DNA of 64,000 nucleotides, from contig NZ_JFHC01000016.1 of assembly GCF_000698595.1 (NCBI RefSeq), positions 1-64,000 on the forward strand, written 5' to 3'. The stretch is from Caballeronia glathei (GTDB lineage: Bacteria > Pseudomonadota > Gammaproteobacteria > Burkholderiales > Burkholderiaceae). Both the position numbers and the translations under genes were made by a program. Position 1 is the first letter of the stretch. Every line of letters starts with the position of its first letter. The notes under the pieces are model-generated. The model was not told the DNA's origin. It saw only the letters and a program-made list of their open reading frames with translations, and made no database searches. This document shows positions 8,482 through 17,397 of this stretch, one piece after another.

Positions 8482-11445
8482 ATGCGTTTGGCTCCCCACG
8501 CAGGCGAATGGATCGCGCGCGACAAGCAACTCAACTTCTCATACGAAGGCCGGCGCTACAAGGGTTTCGCCGGCGACACCATTACGAGCGCGCTGTGGGC
8601 TTCCGACGTAACGGTGCTCGGGCGCAGCTTCAAGTATCACCGTCAGCGCGGCGTGCTGTCGCTTGCGAATCACGACGTGAACGCGATGGTGCAGGACGGC
8701 GCGCGCATCAACGTGCGCGCCGATGTCACGGAACTCGCGAGCGGCGGCAACTGGACCTCGGTCAATACGTTCGGTGGCGTGGCGGCCGACCGTGGCCGCT
8801 GGATCGGCAAGCTCGCGCCGTTCCTGCCGGTCGGCTTCTACTACAAGGCGTTCTATAGCAAGCGCTGGTTCCCGCGCTGGGAGCGCATGTTCCGCAACAT
8901 GTCGGGACTCGGCAAGGTCGATTTCAGCGCGCCGCATATCCGCACGCCGAAGCGCTATGGGTTTTGCGACGTGCTCGTGATCGGCGCGGGTCCGTCCGGT
9001 CTGTCGGCGGCGCTCGCGGCGGCGGAGCAGGGCGCGGATGTCGTGATCGTCGACGAGAACGCGCGCTCCGGCGGCAGCGGCACTTACCAGTTCGGCGGCG
9101 ACGATTCGCGCTATCAGGCGATGCGCCAGCTCGACGCCGAAGTGGGCAACCATCCTCGCATCCGCGTGATGACGGGCACGCTCGCAGCGGCGTATTACGC
9201 GGACCACTGGGTGCCGCTCGTCGATGGCACGCGCATCACGAAGATGCGCGCCAGGGCGGTGATCATGGCGACCGGTTCCTTCGAGCAGCCGGCGGTGTTC
9301 CGCAACAACGACCTGCCGGGTGTGATGCTCGCCTCGGCGGCGCAACGCCTCGCTTACCGTTACGCGGTGCGTCCCGGCGAGCGCGCTGTCGTGCTGACAG
9401 CGAACGCGGACGGATACCGCGCCGCGCTCGACATGCTGGCGCGCGGCGTCGCGGTTGCGGCCGTCGTCGATCTGCGGGCGTCGCACCGCTTTGGCGACCT
9501 GGGGCGCGAACTGGAAGCGCGCGGCGTCGAGGTCCTGGGTTCGAGTTGCGTGATCGAAGGAATCGCGAATTCCGCTGGCACGCGTCTCGCGAGCGTTCGC
9601 GTGGGTCCGTTCGCGCCGGATGGCGGCCCGGTGCCCGCGACGCGCACAAAGCACATTTCCTGCGACACGCTGTTGATGAGCGTCGGCTGGGCGCCCGCTG
9701 CGAACCTGCTCTATCAGGCGGGCACCCGGATGCGCTATGAAAAGCCGGTCGAGCAGTTCGTGCCGGACCAGTTGCCCGCGGGCGTGTTCGCCTGCGGCCG
9801 CGTGAACGGCGTCTTCACCTTCGACAACAAGCTGCAGGATGGGCGCCGTGCCGGCGTGCTGGCCGCGCTTCACTGCGGGGCGGGTTCCGAAGCGAGCCGT
9901 GCCACGGCAATCGCGCCTTCGGCGGAGCCGGAGTCGCCGTCTCACCCGTGGCCGATCGTGGCACACGCGCAGGGCAAGAATTTCGTCGACTTCGATGAAG
10001 ACCTGCAGCTGAAGGATTTCGAAAACGCCGTGCAGGAAGGCTTCGACAACATCGAACTGCTCAAGCGCTTCTCGACCAACGGCATGGGGCCGAGCCAGGG
10101 CAAGCATTCGAATATGAATGGCCTGCGCATTCTCGCGCGGCTCACGGGCAAGGAGCCGCAACAGGTCGGAACGACCACGGCGCGTCCGTTCTTTCATCCG
10201 GTGCCGATGGCGCTGCTCGCCGGACGCGGCTTCAACGCCGAACGCCGCACGCCGCTGCACACGCAGCATGCGAAGCTCGATGCGGTATGGATGCCGGCGG
10301 GCGTATGGCAGCGCCCCGAGTATTACGCGGTGGCAGGCAAGGACCGGCTGACCTGCATTCACGAGGAAGTGCATGCGGTGCGCAACGGCGTCGGCATCAT
10401 CGATGTCGGGACCCTCGGCAAGCTCGAAGTGCGCGGGCCGCAGGCCGCGGAGTTTCTCGAACGCGTGTACGTGTCGAAGTACGCGGGCCTGAAGCCCGGC
10501 ATGACGCGCTATGCGCTGATGTGCGACGAATCGGGCGTCGTGATCGACGACGGCGTGATCGCCCGGCTCGCCGACGACCACTTCTACTTCACGACCACCA
10601 CGTCGGGCGCGGCCGGGATCTATCGCGAACTGTCGCGGCTGAACACGATCTGGGGTCTCGATTGCGGCATCGTCAACGTGACGGGCGCTTATGCGGCGGT
10701 GAATCTCGCGGGGCGCGACGCGCGCGCCGTGCTCCAGAAGCTCGTCGATCTGGACCTGTCCTCGGAAGCGTTCCCGTTTCTCGGCATCCGCGTGACGGGG
10801 GTCGCCCTCGGCGAGCACCGCGTCCCGGCACGACTGATGCGCGTGGGCTTTGTCGGCGAATGGGGCTATGAGATTCACATTCCGGCCGAGTACGGTGCGG
10901 CACTGTGGGAGACCCTGCTGGCCGCGGGCGCGCAATACGATGTGCGGCCGTTCGGCGTCGAAGCGCAGCGGCTCCTGCGCCTCGAAAAAGGCCACGCGAT
11001 CGTGAGTCAGGATACCGACGGTCTGACGACACCACGCGATGCGGGCATGGAATGGGCCGTAAAGATGGACAAGCCGTTCTTCGTGGGCAAGCGCAGTCTG
11101 CAAGTCATAGACAAGCAGCCGGTCCAGCAGCGCAGCGTCGGCTTCGCCCTCGACGAAGGCGTGAACGACCCGGGGCTGCGCGAATGCCACCTCGTGATCG
11201 ATGGTGCCGAGATCGCCGGCCGCGCGACGAGCGTGTCCTTCAGCCCGACGCTGAACAGGACGATCGGTCTTGCGTTCGTGAAGCCGTCGCTTGCGGCGCC
11301 CGGCACGCGCATCAGGTTCCGGCTCACCGATGGCCGCATGGTCGCCGCCACCGTGGTCCCGATTCCGTTCTACGACCCAGAAAACCTGCGCCAGAAAGAC
11401 GCCGCCTCTTCGAAACCGGCGGCACTGAAGAAGGAGACCGCATGA
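8482..11445 (+). CDS. mgdC: N-methylglutamate dehydrogenase subunit C (sarcosine oxidase alpha-like)
   Basis: A 987-residue large subunit. The N-terminal about 130 residues resemble the SoxA N-terminal domain (GFAGDTITSALWASDV). An NAD/FAD-binding Rossmann domain begins at CDVLVIGAGPSGLSAALAAAE (near residue 163). The last about 380 residues are a GcvT-like aminomethyltransferase domain that binds THF and would capture the methyl carbon as methylene-THF. It starts directly after the mgdB stop codon with no gap. Length and domain order match SoxA/MgdC. Its end overlaps mgdD by four bases (ATGA), indicating coupled translation. Confidence 0.9.
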   Translation: MRLAPHAGEWIARDKQLNFSYEGRRYKGFAGDTITSALWASDVTVLGRSFKYHRQRGVLSLANHDVNAMVQDGARINVRADVTELASGGNWTSVNTFGGVAADRGRWIGKLAPFLPVGFYYKAFYSKRWFPRWERMFRNMSGLGKVDFSAPHIRTPKRYGFCDVLVIGAGPSGLSAALAAAEQGADVVIVDENARSGGSGTYQFGGDDSRYQAMRQLDAEVGNHPRIRVMTGTLAAAYYADHWVPLVDGTRITKMRARAVIMATGSFEQPAVFRNNDLPGVMLASAAQRLAYRYAVRPGERAVVLTANADGYRAALDMLARGVAVAAVVDLRASHRFGDLGRELEARGVEVLGSSCVIEGIANSAGTRLASVRVGPFAPDGGPVPATRTKHISCDTLLMSVGWAPAANLLYQAGTRMRYEKPVEQFVPDQLPAGVFACGRVNGVFTFDNKLQDGRRAGVLAALHCGAGSEASRATAIAPSAEPESPSHPWPIVAHAQGKNFVDFDEDLQLKDFENAVQEGFDNIELLKRFSTNGMGPSQGKHSNMNGLRILARLTGKEPQQVGTTTARPFFHPVPMALLAGRGFNAERRTPLHTQHAKLDAVWMPAGVWQRPEYYAVAGKDRLTCIHEEVHAVRNGVGIIDVGTLGKLEVRGPQAAEFLERVYVSKYAGLKPGMTRYALMCDESGVVIDDGVIARLADDHFYFTTTTSGAAGIYRELSRLNTIWGLDCGIVNVTGAYAAVNLAGRDARAVLQKLVDLDLSSEAFPFLGIRVTGVALGEHRVPARLMRVGFVGEWGYEIHIPAEYGAALWETLLAAGAQYDVRPFGVEAQRLLRLEKGHAIVSQDTDGLTTPRDAGMEWAVKMDKPFFVGKRSLQVIDKQPVQQRSVGFALDEGVNDPGLRECHLVIDGAEIAGRATSVSFSPTLNRTIGLAFVKPSLAAPGTRIRFRLTDGRMVAATVVPIPFYDPENLRQKDAASSKPAALKKETA

Positions 11446-12125
11446 GCGCCCATTTTTCCGCGTTGCGCCGCAGTCCCGCGCACGACGCACAGCACGCTGC
11501 CCATGCAGAGTGGCGCGTACTCGAAAGCATGCAGGTCGCCGAGCGCTTCGGCGGCGACGAAAGGACCCGTGCGGAGATTCTCGGCATCGCCGATGTATCG
11601 CATCTGCACCGTGTGGGGTTCAAGGGGCAGGGCGCATCGGCGTGGCTCGGCGAGCAGGGGCTGCCGGTTCCGGACGCGCCGAACTCATGGAACCCTCTGG
11701 CGGGCGGCGGCTTCATCGCACGCCTTGGCCTGACCGAATACCTGATCGAGGACGGCCTGAATGGCCGGACCTCGGCGAAGCTGGCCCATCGCGAACCGGC
11801 GCTGCGTGTCTACCCGGTGCTGCGCCAGGATCTGGCGCTGGCGCTCGCCGGGGAAGCGCTGCACGAGTTGCTGCTGCAGACGTGCAGCTTCAACTTTCGC
11901 GCACTCGATCTGGAAGCAAGACCGGTGGTGCTCACATCGATGGCGGGTGTCGCCGTCACCGTGTTGCCGGGCGAGCGGATGGGTCGGCCTTACTTGCGGC
12001 TGTGGGCCGACGGCACCTACGGTCACTACTTGTGGGAAACCCTTGCCGGCATCGCTGCCGAGCTGGGTGGCGGGCCGGTCGGTCTCGCCACGATCACCGA
12101 AATCGACCAGGCAGCATCCCGGTAG
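11442..12125 (+). CDS. mgdD: N-methylglutamate dehydrogenase subunit D (sarcosine oxidase gamma-like)
   Basis: A 227-residue subunit related to SoxG and to the GcvT fold, but without catalytic features. It probably completes the heterotetramer. It begins at the ATG that overlaps the mgdC stop (ATGA), preceded by AAGGAG. The sequence ends WETLAGIAAELGGG, typical of the family C-terminus. About 85 bases separate it from gmaS. Confidence 0.85.
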   Translation: MSAHFSALRRSPAHDAQHAAHAEWRVLESMQVAERFGGDERTRAEILGIADVSHLHRVGFKGQGASAWLGEQGLPVPDAPNSWNPLAGGGFIARLGLTEYLIEDGLNGRTSAKLAHREPALRVYPVLRQDLALALAGEALHELLLQTCSFNFRALDLEARPVVLTSMAGVAVTVLPGERMGRPYLRLWADGTYGHYLWETLAGIAAELGGGPVGLATITEIDQAASR

Positions 12126-12209
12126 GCAAGTGACAGTTGGCCAGGAGCACGCCCGAGTGGCGACCCGGCCTTCCCGACATCGCACCCATGACGCTTGAGG
12201 ACAATCGAC

Positions 12210-13538
12210 ATGACCCCCGCAGAAGCCAAGAAGTTTCTCGCAGACAACGACATCAAGTACATCCTCGCGCAATTCGTCGACATCCACGGTGTCGCGAAGA
12301 CCAAGTCCGTTCCGGCCGCGCATCTGGACATGATCCTGAAGAATGGTGCGGGATTTGCGGGCTTCGCGGTGTGGGGTCTCGGCATCGATCCGCAAGGCGC
12401 GGACTTCATGGCGGTCGGCGACATCGACACGCTGCAGCTGGTGCCGTGGCAGCCGGGCTACGCGCGCATCGTCTGCGACGGTCATGTGGAAAAGAAGCCG
12501 TGGGATTTCGAAAGCCGCGTTACCCTGAAGAAGCAGGTGAAGCGCCTCGAGGAACACGGCTGGATCCTGAACACCGGCCTCGAGCCCGAGTTTTCGCTGT
12601 TGCGCAAGCTCGACGACGGCAGCATCGTGCCATGCGATGCAACCGACGCCCTGCCCAAGCCGTGCTACGACTACAAGGGCCTCTCGCGTTCGCGTGAATT
12701 CCTCGAACGGCTGAGCGAGTCGCTGATCAAGGCGGGTATCGACGTCTACCAGATCGATCACGAAGACGCGAACGGCCAGTTCGAAATCAACTACACGTTC
12801 ACGGAGTGCCTGAAGTCCGCCGACAACTACGTGTTCTTCAAGATGGCCGCATCGGAAATCGCGAACGACCTGGGCCTCATCTGCTCGTTCATGCCGAAGC
12901 CGTTCGCGAACCGCCCGGGCAACGGCATGCACATGCACATGTCGCTCTCGGATGGCGAGCGCAATCTCTTCGCCGACGATCACGACGACTACGGCCTCGG
13001 ACTGTCGAAGCTGGCGTATCACTGGACAGCGGGCCTTCTGAAGCACGCGGCCGCGCTCACTGCGATCTGCGCGCCGACCGTCAATTCGTACAAGCGTCTC
13101 GTGGTGGGCCGCTCGCTGACGGGTGCAACGTGGGCCCCGGCGTATATCAGCTACGGCAACAACAACCGCTCCTCGATGGTCCGCATTCCGGGTGGACGGA
13201 TCGAGCTGCGCCTGCCCGACGCCGCCTGCAATGCGTATCTTGCGACCGCAGCGGTGATTGCCGCGGGCCTCGACGGCGTGCGCAACAGCCTGCATCCGGG
13301 CGAGCCGTGCAACCTGAACCTGTACGAGCAGACGCCGCAGCAGTTGCGCGACCACGGCATCAGCATCCTGCCGCAGAACCTTCAGGCCGCGCTGCATGCG
13401 CTGGAGCAGGACGAGCTGCTGCGCGAGGCGCTCGGCCCGGCCGGCGGCGAATTCCTGCGTCTCAAGCACATGGAGTGGATCGAGTACATGCGCCATGTGT
13501 CCGACTGGGAACAGAAGTCTTACCTCGAATTTTTCTAA
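12210..13538 (+). CDS. gmaS: Gamma-glutamylmethylamide synthetase (glutamine synthetase family)
   Basis: A 442-residue cytosolic ligase that joins methylamine to glutamate with ATP to give gamma-glutamylmethylamide. The glutamine-synthetase fold is clear: an N-terminal beta-grasp ([19 protein letters not shown]), metal-binding [10 protein letters not shown] and [14 protein letters not shown]-site [12 protein letters not shown], and [20 protein letters not shown] near the C-terminus. The ATG at 12210 follows GAGGA by nine bases, so a TTG five codons upstream is not needed. Position between mgd and mgs makes GmaS far more likely than a housekeeping glutamine synthetase. It is the entry step for methylamine produced by the DMA demethylase at the other end of the window. 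Confidence 0.93.
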   Translation: MTPAEAKKFLADNDIKYILAQFVDIHGVAKTKSVPAAHLDMILKNGAGFAGFAVWGLGIDPQGADFMAVGDIDTLQLVPWQPGYARIVCDGHVEKKPWDFESRVTLKKQVKRLEEHGWILNTGLEPEFSLLRKLDDGSIVPCDATDALPKPCYDYKGLSRSREFLERLSESLIKAGIDVYQIDHEDANGQFEINYTFTECLKSADNYVFFKMAASEIANDLGLICSFMPKPFANRPGNGMHMHMSLSDGERNLFADDHDDYGLGLSKLAYHWTAGLLKHAAALTAICAPTVNSYKRLVVGRSLTGATWAPAYISYGNNNRSSMVRIPGGRIELRLPDAACNAYLATAAVIAAGLDGVRNSLHPGEPCNLNLYEQTPQQLRDHGISILPQNLQAALHALEQDELLREALGPAGGEFLRLKHMEWIEYMRHVSDWEQKSYLEFF

Positions 13539-13596
13539 GCAACGGACCAGTCCCCTTGAATCATTGAGCGCGGGTAACGCGCGCAGGAGAAAACCC

Positions 13597-14505
13597 ATGT
13601 GTGGAATTGTCGGATTACTCGTCAAGAAGCCGGAGCTGCGCGAGCGGCTCGGCGAATTGATGGTGCCCATGCTGATCGGCATGACCGAACGCGGCCCGGA
13701 CTCCGCAGGCCTCGCGGTGTTCACCGAACCGGTCGACGAGAGCGTACGCAAGATCAGCCTGTACTCAGGCCTCGCCGATGACGGCGAGGACTTCAACTGG
13801 CACGGTCTCGTTCACGAACTGAACCTGCATCTCAGCGCGAAGGCGACGCTTCAAGCGAAGGGCAACCACGCCGTGCTGAGCGTCGGCTTCTCGCCGGAAA
13901 CGGTGAAGCGCTGGATCAAGGAGCATCATCCAAAGCTGCACATTCTGTCGACCGGGCGGGCAATCGATCTGTACAAGGATGTCGGCACACCAGGGGAAGT
14001 CTCGGAGCGCTACGCGTTCAGCGGCCTGACCGGCACGCACCTCGTCGGGCATACGCGGATGGCGACGGAATCGGCGGTTACGCCGGATCGCGCGCACCCG
14101 TTCACGGCGGGAGAAGACTTCTGCCTCGTGCATAACGGTTCGCTTTCGAACCCGTATGGCGTACGCCGCATGCTCGAGCCGCACGGCATCCGTTTCGACA
14201 CGGACAACGACACCGAAGCCGCGTGCCGTTACCTCGAATACCGCCTGCGCGAAGGCGACGATCTCGAAGTGGCGCTGCAAAAAGGCTTCGAGCAGCTCGA
14301 CGGCTTCTACACGTTTCTCATGGGAACGCCCGACAAGCTCGCGCTGATCCGCGACCCGTTCGCCTGCAAGCCCGCCGTTGTCGCTGAGACCGACGACTTC
14401 GTCGCGATCGCCTCGGAGTTCCGCTCGCTGGCGCATCTGCCCGACATCAAGCATGCACGCGTGTTCGAACCGGCCCCTGAGGAGATGTACGTATGGAAAG
14501 TATGA
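13597..14505 (+). CDS. mgsA: N-methylglutamate synthase subunit A (class II glutamine amidotransferase)
   Basis: A 302-residue protein. It begins MCGIVGLLVKK, so Cys2 is the N-terminal nucleophile exposed after Met removal. Typical Ntn-amidotransferase elements follow (TERGPDSAGLAVF; HTRMATESAVTPDRAHPF; LVHNGSLSN; DNDTEAACRYL). It would release methylamine from gamma-glutamylmethylamide (or ammonia from glutamine) inside the complex. It corresponds to the amidotransferase domain of glutamate synthase carried as a separate subunit. AGGAG precedes the ATG by nine bases. It overlaps mgsB by 13 bases. Confidence 0.9.
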   Translation: MCGIVGLLVKKPELRERLGELMVPMLIGMTERGPDSAGLAVFTEPVDESVRKISLYSGLADDGEDFNWHGLVHELNLHLSAKATLQAKGNHAVLSVGFSPETVKRWIKEHHPKLHILSTGRAIDLYKDVGTPGEVSERYAFSGLTGTHLVGHTRMATESAVTPDRAHPFTAGEDFCLVHNGSLSNPYGVRRMLEPHGIRFDTDNDTEAACRYLEYRLREGDDLEVALQKGFEQLDGFYTFLMGTPDKLALIRDPFACKPAVVAETDDFVAIASEFRSLAHLPDIKHARVFEPAPEEMYVWKV

Positions 14506-15191
14506 ACTTTGACCTGTCGAAGACGCCGGTGACGGAGGTCAACCGCTTCCTTCACAAGGACGCCGCTGGCCGTGGCACCCGTGTGGTGCGTATCAGCAAC
14601 CCAGACGGCGCACACAACATCGCGGTCGGCATGAACCTGCCGATCGAGATCGAGATCGATGGTCACGCGGGCTACTACGCGGCCGGCATGAACAAGGAGG
14701 CGAAGGTGACCATCGCGGGCAGCGCGAGCACCGGCGTCGCCGAAAACATGATGAGCGGGCGCGTGCACGTGAAGGGCTTCGCGTCGAACGCGGCGGGCGC
14801 GTCGGCGCATGGCGGGCTGCTCGTCATCGAAGGCGACGCGGGGCTGCGCTGCGCGATCTCGCTCAAAGGCGCGGACGTCGTGGTGAAGGGGTCGGTCGGC
14901 AGCTTCTCGGCCTTCATGGCGCAGGCGGGGCGGCTCGTGGTCTGCGGCGACGCGGGCGATGCGCTCGGCGACTCGCTCTACGAGGCCGTGCTCTACGTGC
15001 GCGGCAACATCAAGTCGCTTGGCGCGGATGCGCGCGAAGAGCCGATGACGGGCGCCGATGTCGAAGCCGTCGCGCAGTTGCTGCGCGCGTCCGGGCCGGC
15101 CTTCGCGGAGTTCGATCCGAAAGATTTCAAGCGCATCGCTTCCGCTCGTTCTCTGTATCACTGGAACGCGGACGCGAACCAGGAATATTGA
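14493..15191 (+). CDS. mgsB: N-methylglutamate synthase subunit B (glutamate synthase GXGXG-domain protein)
   Basis: A 232-residue beta-helix protein equivalent to the C-terminal GXGXG domain of glutamate synthase alpha. Repeating glycine-rich turns such as IAGSASTGVAENMMSG and VIEGDAGLRCAISLKGADVV form the helix and structure the complex. The start at 14493 has GGAG eight bases upstream; the ATG at 14502 would overlap mgsA as ATGA but has a ribosome binding site too close. FhcC at 30287 belongs to the same fold family but is a different gene. Confidence 0.88.
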   Translation: MESMNFDLSKTPVTEVNRFLHKDAAGRGTRVVRISNPDGAHNIAVGMNLPIEIEIDGHAGYYAAGMNKEAKVTIAGSASTGVAENMMSGRVHVKGFASNAAGASAHGGLLVIEGDAGLRCAISLKGADVVVKGSVGSFSAFMAQAGRLVVCGDAGDALGDSLYEAVLYVRGNIKSLGADAREEPMTGADVEAVAQLLRASGPAFAEFDPKDFKRIASARSLYHWNADANQEY

Positions 15192-15207
15192 CCCAAGGAT
15201 CCTCGCC

Positions 15208-16575
15208 ATGGAAATCAAGCCCGTACACATGAAGCACATCGCCACCGAAGAATCCTGGGGCTTCGACCGCAAGACGATCGACTACATCCAGAACGCAGCG
15301 GCGCACGGTCTCTATGAGATCCGCGGCCTGGGTGCCAAGCGCCGCGTGCCGCATTTCGATGACCTGCTGTTCCTCGGTGCGTCGCTCTCGCGCTATCCGC
15401 TGGAAGGCTATCGCGAGAAGTGCACGACGAAGACGGTGCTCGGCACGCGCTTCGCGAAGAAGCCGATCGAACTCGCGATCCCGATCACCGTCGCGGGCAT
15501 GAGCTTCGGCGCGCTGTCGGCGAACGTGAAGGAAGCGCTCGGACGCGCGGCGACGGAGATGGGCACGTCCACCACGACGGGCGACGGCGGAATGACGCAG
15601 GAAGAGCGCCTGTCGTCGAAGACGCTCGTCTATCAATGCCTGCCGTCTCGCTACGGCTTCAACCCGGACGACGTGAGGAAGGCCAACGCGATCGAAGTCG
15701 TGATCGGTCAGGGCGCGAAGCCGGGTGGCGGCGGCATGCTGCTCGGCCAGAAGATTTCGCCGCGCGTGGCGAAGATGCGCACGTTGCCGGAAGGGATCGA
15801 CCAGCGTTCGGCATCGCGTCATCCGGACTGGACGGGTCCTGACGATCTGCTGATCAAGATCCAGGAACTGCGCGAAATCACGGACTGGGAAACGCCGATC
15901 TACGTGAAGGTGGGCGCGACGCGCACGTTCAACGATGTGAAGCTCGCGGTCCATGCGGGGGCTGACGTGATCGTCGTCGACGGCATGCAGGGCGGCACGG
16001 CGGCGACCCAGACGTGCTTCATCGAGAACGTGGGCATTCCCACGCTCGCGGCGCTGCGTCAGGCCGTCGATGCACTCGAAGACCTGAACATGAAGGGCAC
16101 GGTGCAACTGATCGTCTCGGGCGGCATTCGCAGCGGCGCCGATATAGCGAAGGCGCTGGCGATGGGGGCGGACGCCGTGGCGATCGGGCAGGGCGTGCTC
16201 GTGTCGCTCGGCTGCAATAGCTCGACGTATGTGCAGGGCGGCCAGCACGTGTCGGCCCTCGACGAATACGCGAACCTCGGCACCGCGCCCGGCTATTGCC
16301 ATCACTGTCACACCGGCAAGTGCCCGGTCGGGATCACGACGCAGGACGCCAAGCTGCAGGAACGTCTGCAACCGGAGGTGGGGGCGAAGCGGCTGAAGAA
16401 CTACCTGAAGACGCTGAACATGGAGTTGACCACCATCGCGCGCGCCTGCGGCAAGCAGAACGTGCATCATCTGGAGCCCGAAGACCTGGTCGCGCTGACC
16501 GTCGAAGCCGCGGCGATGGCGCGTGTTCCGCTCGCGGGCACGAACTGGATTCCCGGCTTCAACGGCTCGCGATGA
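15208..16575 (+). CDS. mgsC: N-methylglutamate synthase subunit C (glutamate synthase-like FMN/Fe-S subunit)
   Basis: A 455-residue catalytic subunit homologous to the central FMN domain of glutamate synthase. It shows a TIM-barrel FMN site (ITVAGMSFGALSANVKEAL; VDGMQGGTAATQTCF; VSGGIRSGADIAKALAMGA) and a cysteine cluster, CHHCHTGKCPVG, for a 3Fe-4S centre. Together with MgsA and MgsB it makes N-methylglutamate from 2-oxoglutarate and the methylamine released from the amide. The ATG at 15208 lies 16 bases after mgsB. Its stop overlaps the ATG of the folD stump (ATGA). Confidence 0.92.
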   Translation: MEIKPVHMKHIATEESWGFDRKTIDYIQNAAAHGLYEIRGLGAKRRVPHFDDLLFLGASLSRYPLEGYREKCTTKTVLGTRFAKKPIELAIPITVAGMSFGALSANVKEALGRAATEMGTSTTTGDGGMTQEERLSSKTLVYQCLPSRYGFNPDDVRKANAIEVVIGQGAKPGGGGMLLGQKISPRVAKMRTLPEGIDQRSASRHPDWTGPDDLLIKIQELREITDWETPIYVKVGATRTFNDVKLAVHAGADVIVVDGMQGGTAATQTCFIENVGIPTLAALRQAVDALEDLNMKGTVQLIVSGGIRSGADIAKALAMGADAVAIGQGVLVSLGCNSSTYVQGGQHVSALDEYANLGTAPGYCHHCHTGKCPVGITTQDAKLQERLQPEVGAKRLKNYLKTLNMELTTIARACGKQNVHHLEPEDLVALTVEAAAMARVPLAGTNWIPGFNGSR

Positions 16576-16715
16576 GCGCACGGATCATCGATGGAAGGCA
16601 GCTCGCGCGACGCTTGCGCGAGCGGTTTCGCGAGCGCGTGACGGCGCTCGCGACGCGCGGCGCAGCCGTTCTGGCAAGTGCCAGCGCGGTAGGGGGTTTT
16701 GTGTACACCGCTTGA
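16572..16715 (+). pseudogene. folD: Truncated folD (methylenetetrahydrofolate dehydrogenase/cyclohydrolase) stump
   Basis: The ATG overlaps the mgsC stop. The first about 30 residues (MSARIIDGRQLARRLRERF...) match the FolD N-terminus (usually IDGxxLAxxxR...). The frame then runs into the palindromic repeat that starts near 16701 and stops at 16715, leaving 47 residues of a protein normally about 285 long. All catalytic and NADP-binding residues are missing. FolD would have oxidised methylene-THF to 10-formyl-THF, between MgdC and PurU, so the operon originally held the full THF branch. Another folD must serve the cell. Confidence 0.8.
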
Positions 16716-17385
16716 TGCGCTCGTGCTTCTATAAAACTTGTTTTCGTAGTGGTTTATTAGCACTGCCCCTGTCCGGGGCGGGACTTACTTTCTTTGGCTA
16801 GCGCAAAGAAAGTAAGCAAAGAAAGCAGCTTTTTCAGGCAGCAGCATGCAAGCGCCACAGAACGTGTTGTTCGGAGTGGCCTCCCCGCCGGAGCGTCGCC
16901 CTCATGTCATTCGCCGGGCTTGGTACGCAGACCCACTGCGCCAACTCGGTGTATAACAGACAGGCACAGCCGTCATACATCCGTCTTCGCTGCGCTCAGA
17001 CGTCGGGTGAAGCGGGTGGTGAATTGGGGTGAGCGGCAAGCCCATGCGAAGCGGAGCAATCGGTTGTGGCTTGCCCTGCGTCGGAGCGAAGCGAGGACGG
17101 AGCTGAACGGAGCGCTTACCACTTCGAGGAAGTTCGAATTGACACCGTGGGTCCGCGTACCAAGCCCGGTGATATTGTGAGGGCGACGCTCCGACGGGGA
17201 GGCCACTCTGATCAACACGTGCTGTGGCGCTTGCATGCTGCTGCCTGAAAAAGCTGCTTTCTTTGCTTACTTTCTTTGCGCTAGCCAAAGAAAGTAAGTC
17301 CCGCCCCGGACAGGGGCAGTGCTAATAGACCAATAGAACTCCGGGTTTCATGAAAGCCCAGGTGCATCAAACGGCGTAAACAACA
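16701..17385. repeat. Nested long palindromic repeat (composite element)
   Basis: Two layers of inverted repeat. The outer arms (16701 to about 16765 and about 17318-17385) match the compact element at 55543-55683, sharing GCACTGCCCCTGTCC and the GCATCAAACGGCG end. The inner arms (about 16764-16960 and 17140-17320) contain CTTACTTTCTTTG next to GGGACTTAC, CAGGCAGCAGCATGC and AGTGGCCTCCCCG in opposite orientation, nearly identical for close to 190 bases. The inner block appears inserted into the loop of the outer palindrome. No transposase is encoded, so this resembles a non-autonomous, MITE- or BIME-like Burkholderiaceae repeat. It truncated or replaced the rest of folD. Confidence 0.75.
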
Positions 17386-17397
17386 CCAACACGACCC

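Noticed and set aside
6733-11490. Very long minus-strand open frames opposite mgdA-C (598 and 983 codons)
   Set aside because: They are antisense shadows caused by GC-rich codon usage: rich in Arg and His, no domain, and the plus strand has clear genes.
8224-12125. Reading the four-gene set as heterotetrameric sarcosine oxidase
   Set aside because: The subunits are homologous, but direct linkage to gmaS and mgsABC favours N-methylglutamate dehydrogenase.
11685-13796. A 703-codon minus-strand frame opposite mgdD and gmaS
   Set aside because: Antisense shadow of well-supported genes with no family resemblance.
16794-17288. Two open frames of 128 codons on opposite strands that start with the same residues (MASAKKVSKESSFF)
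   Set aside because: Both begin in the mirrored arms of the palindromic repeat; the identity comes from the inverted repeat and not from a protein family.
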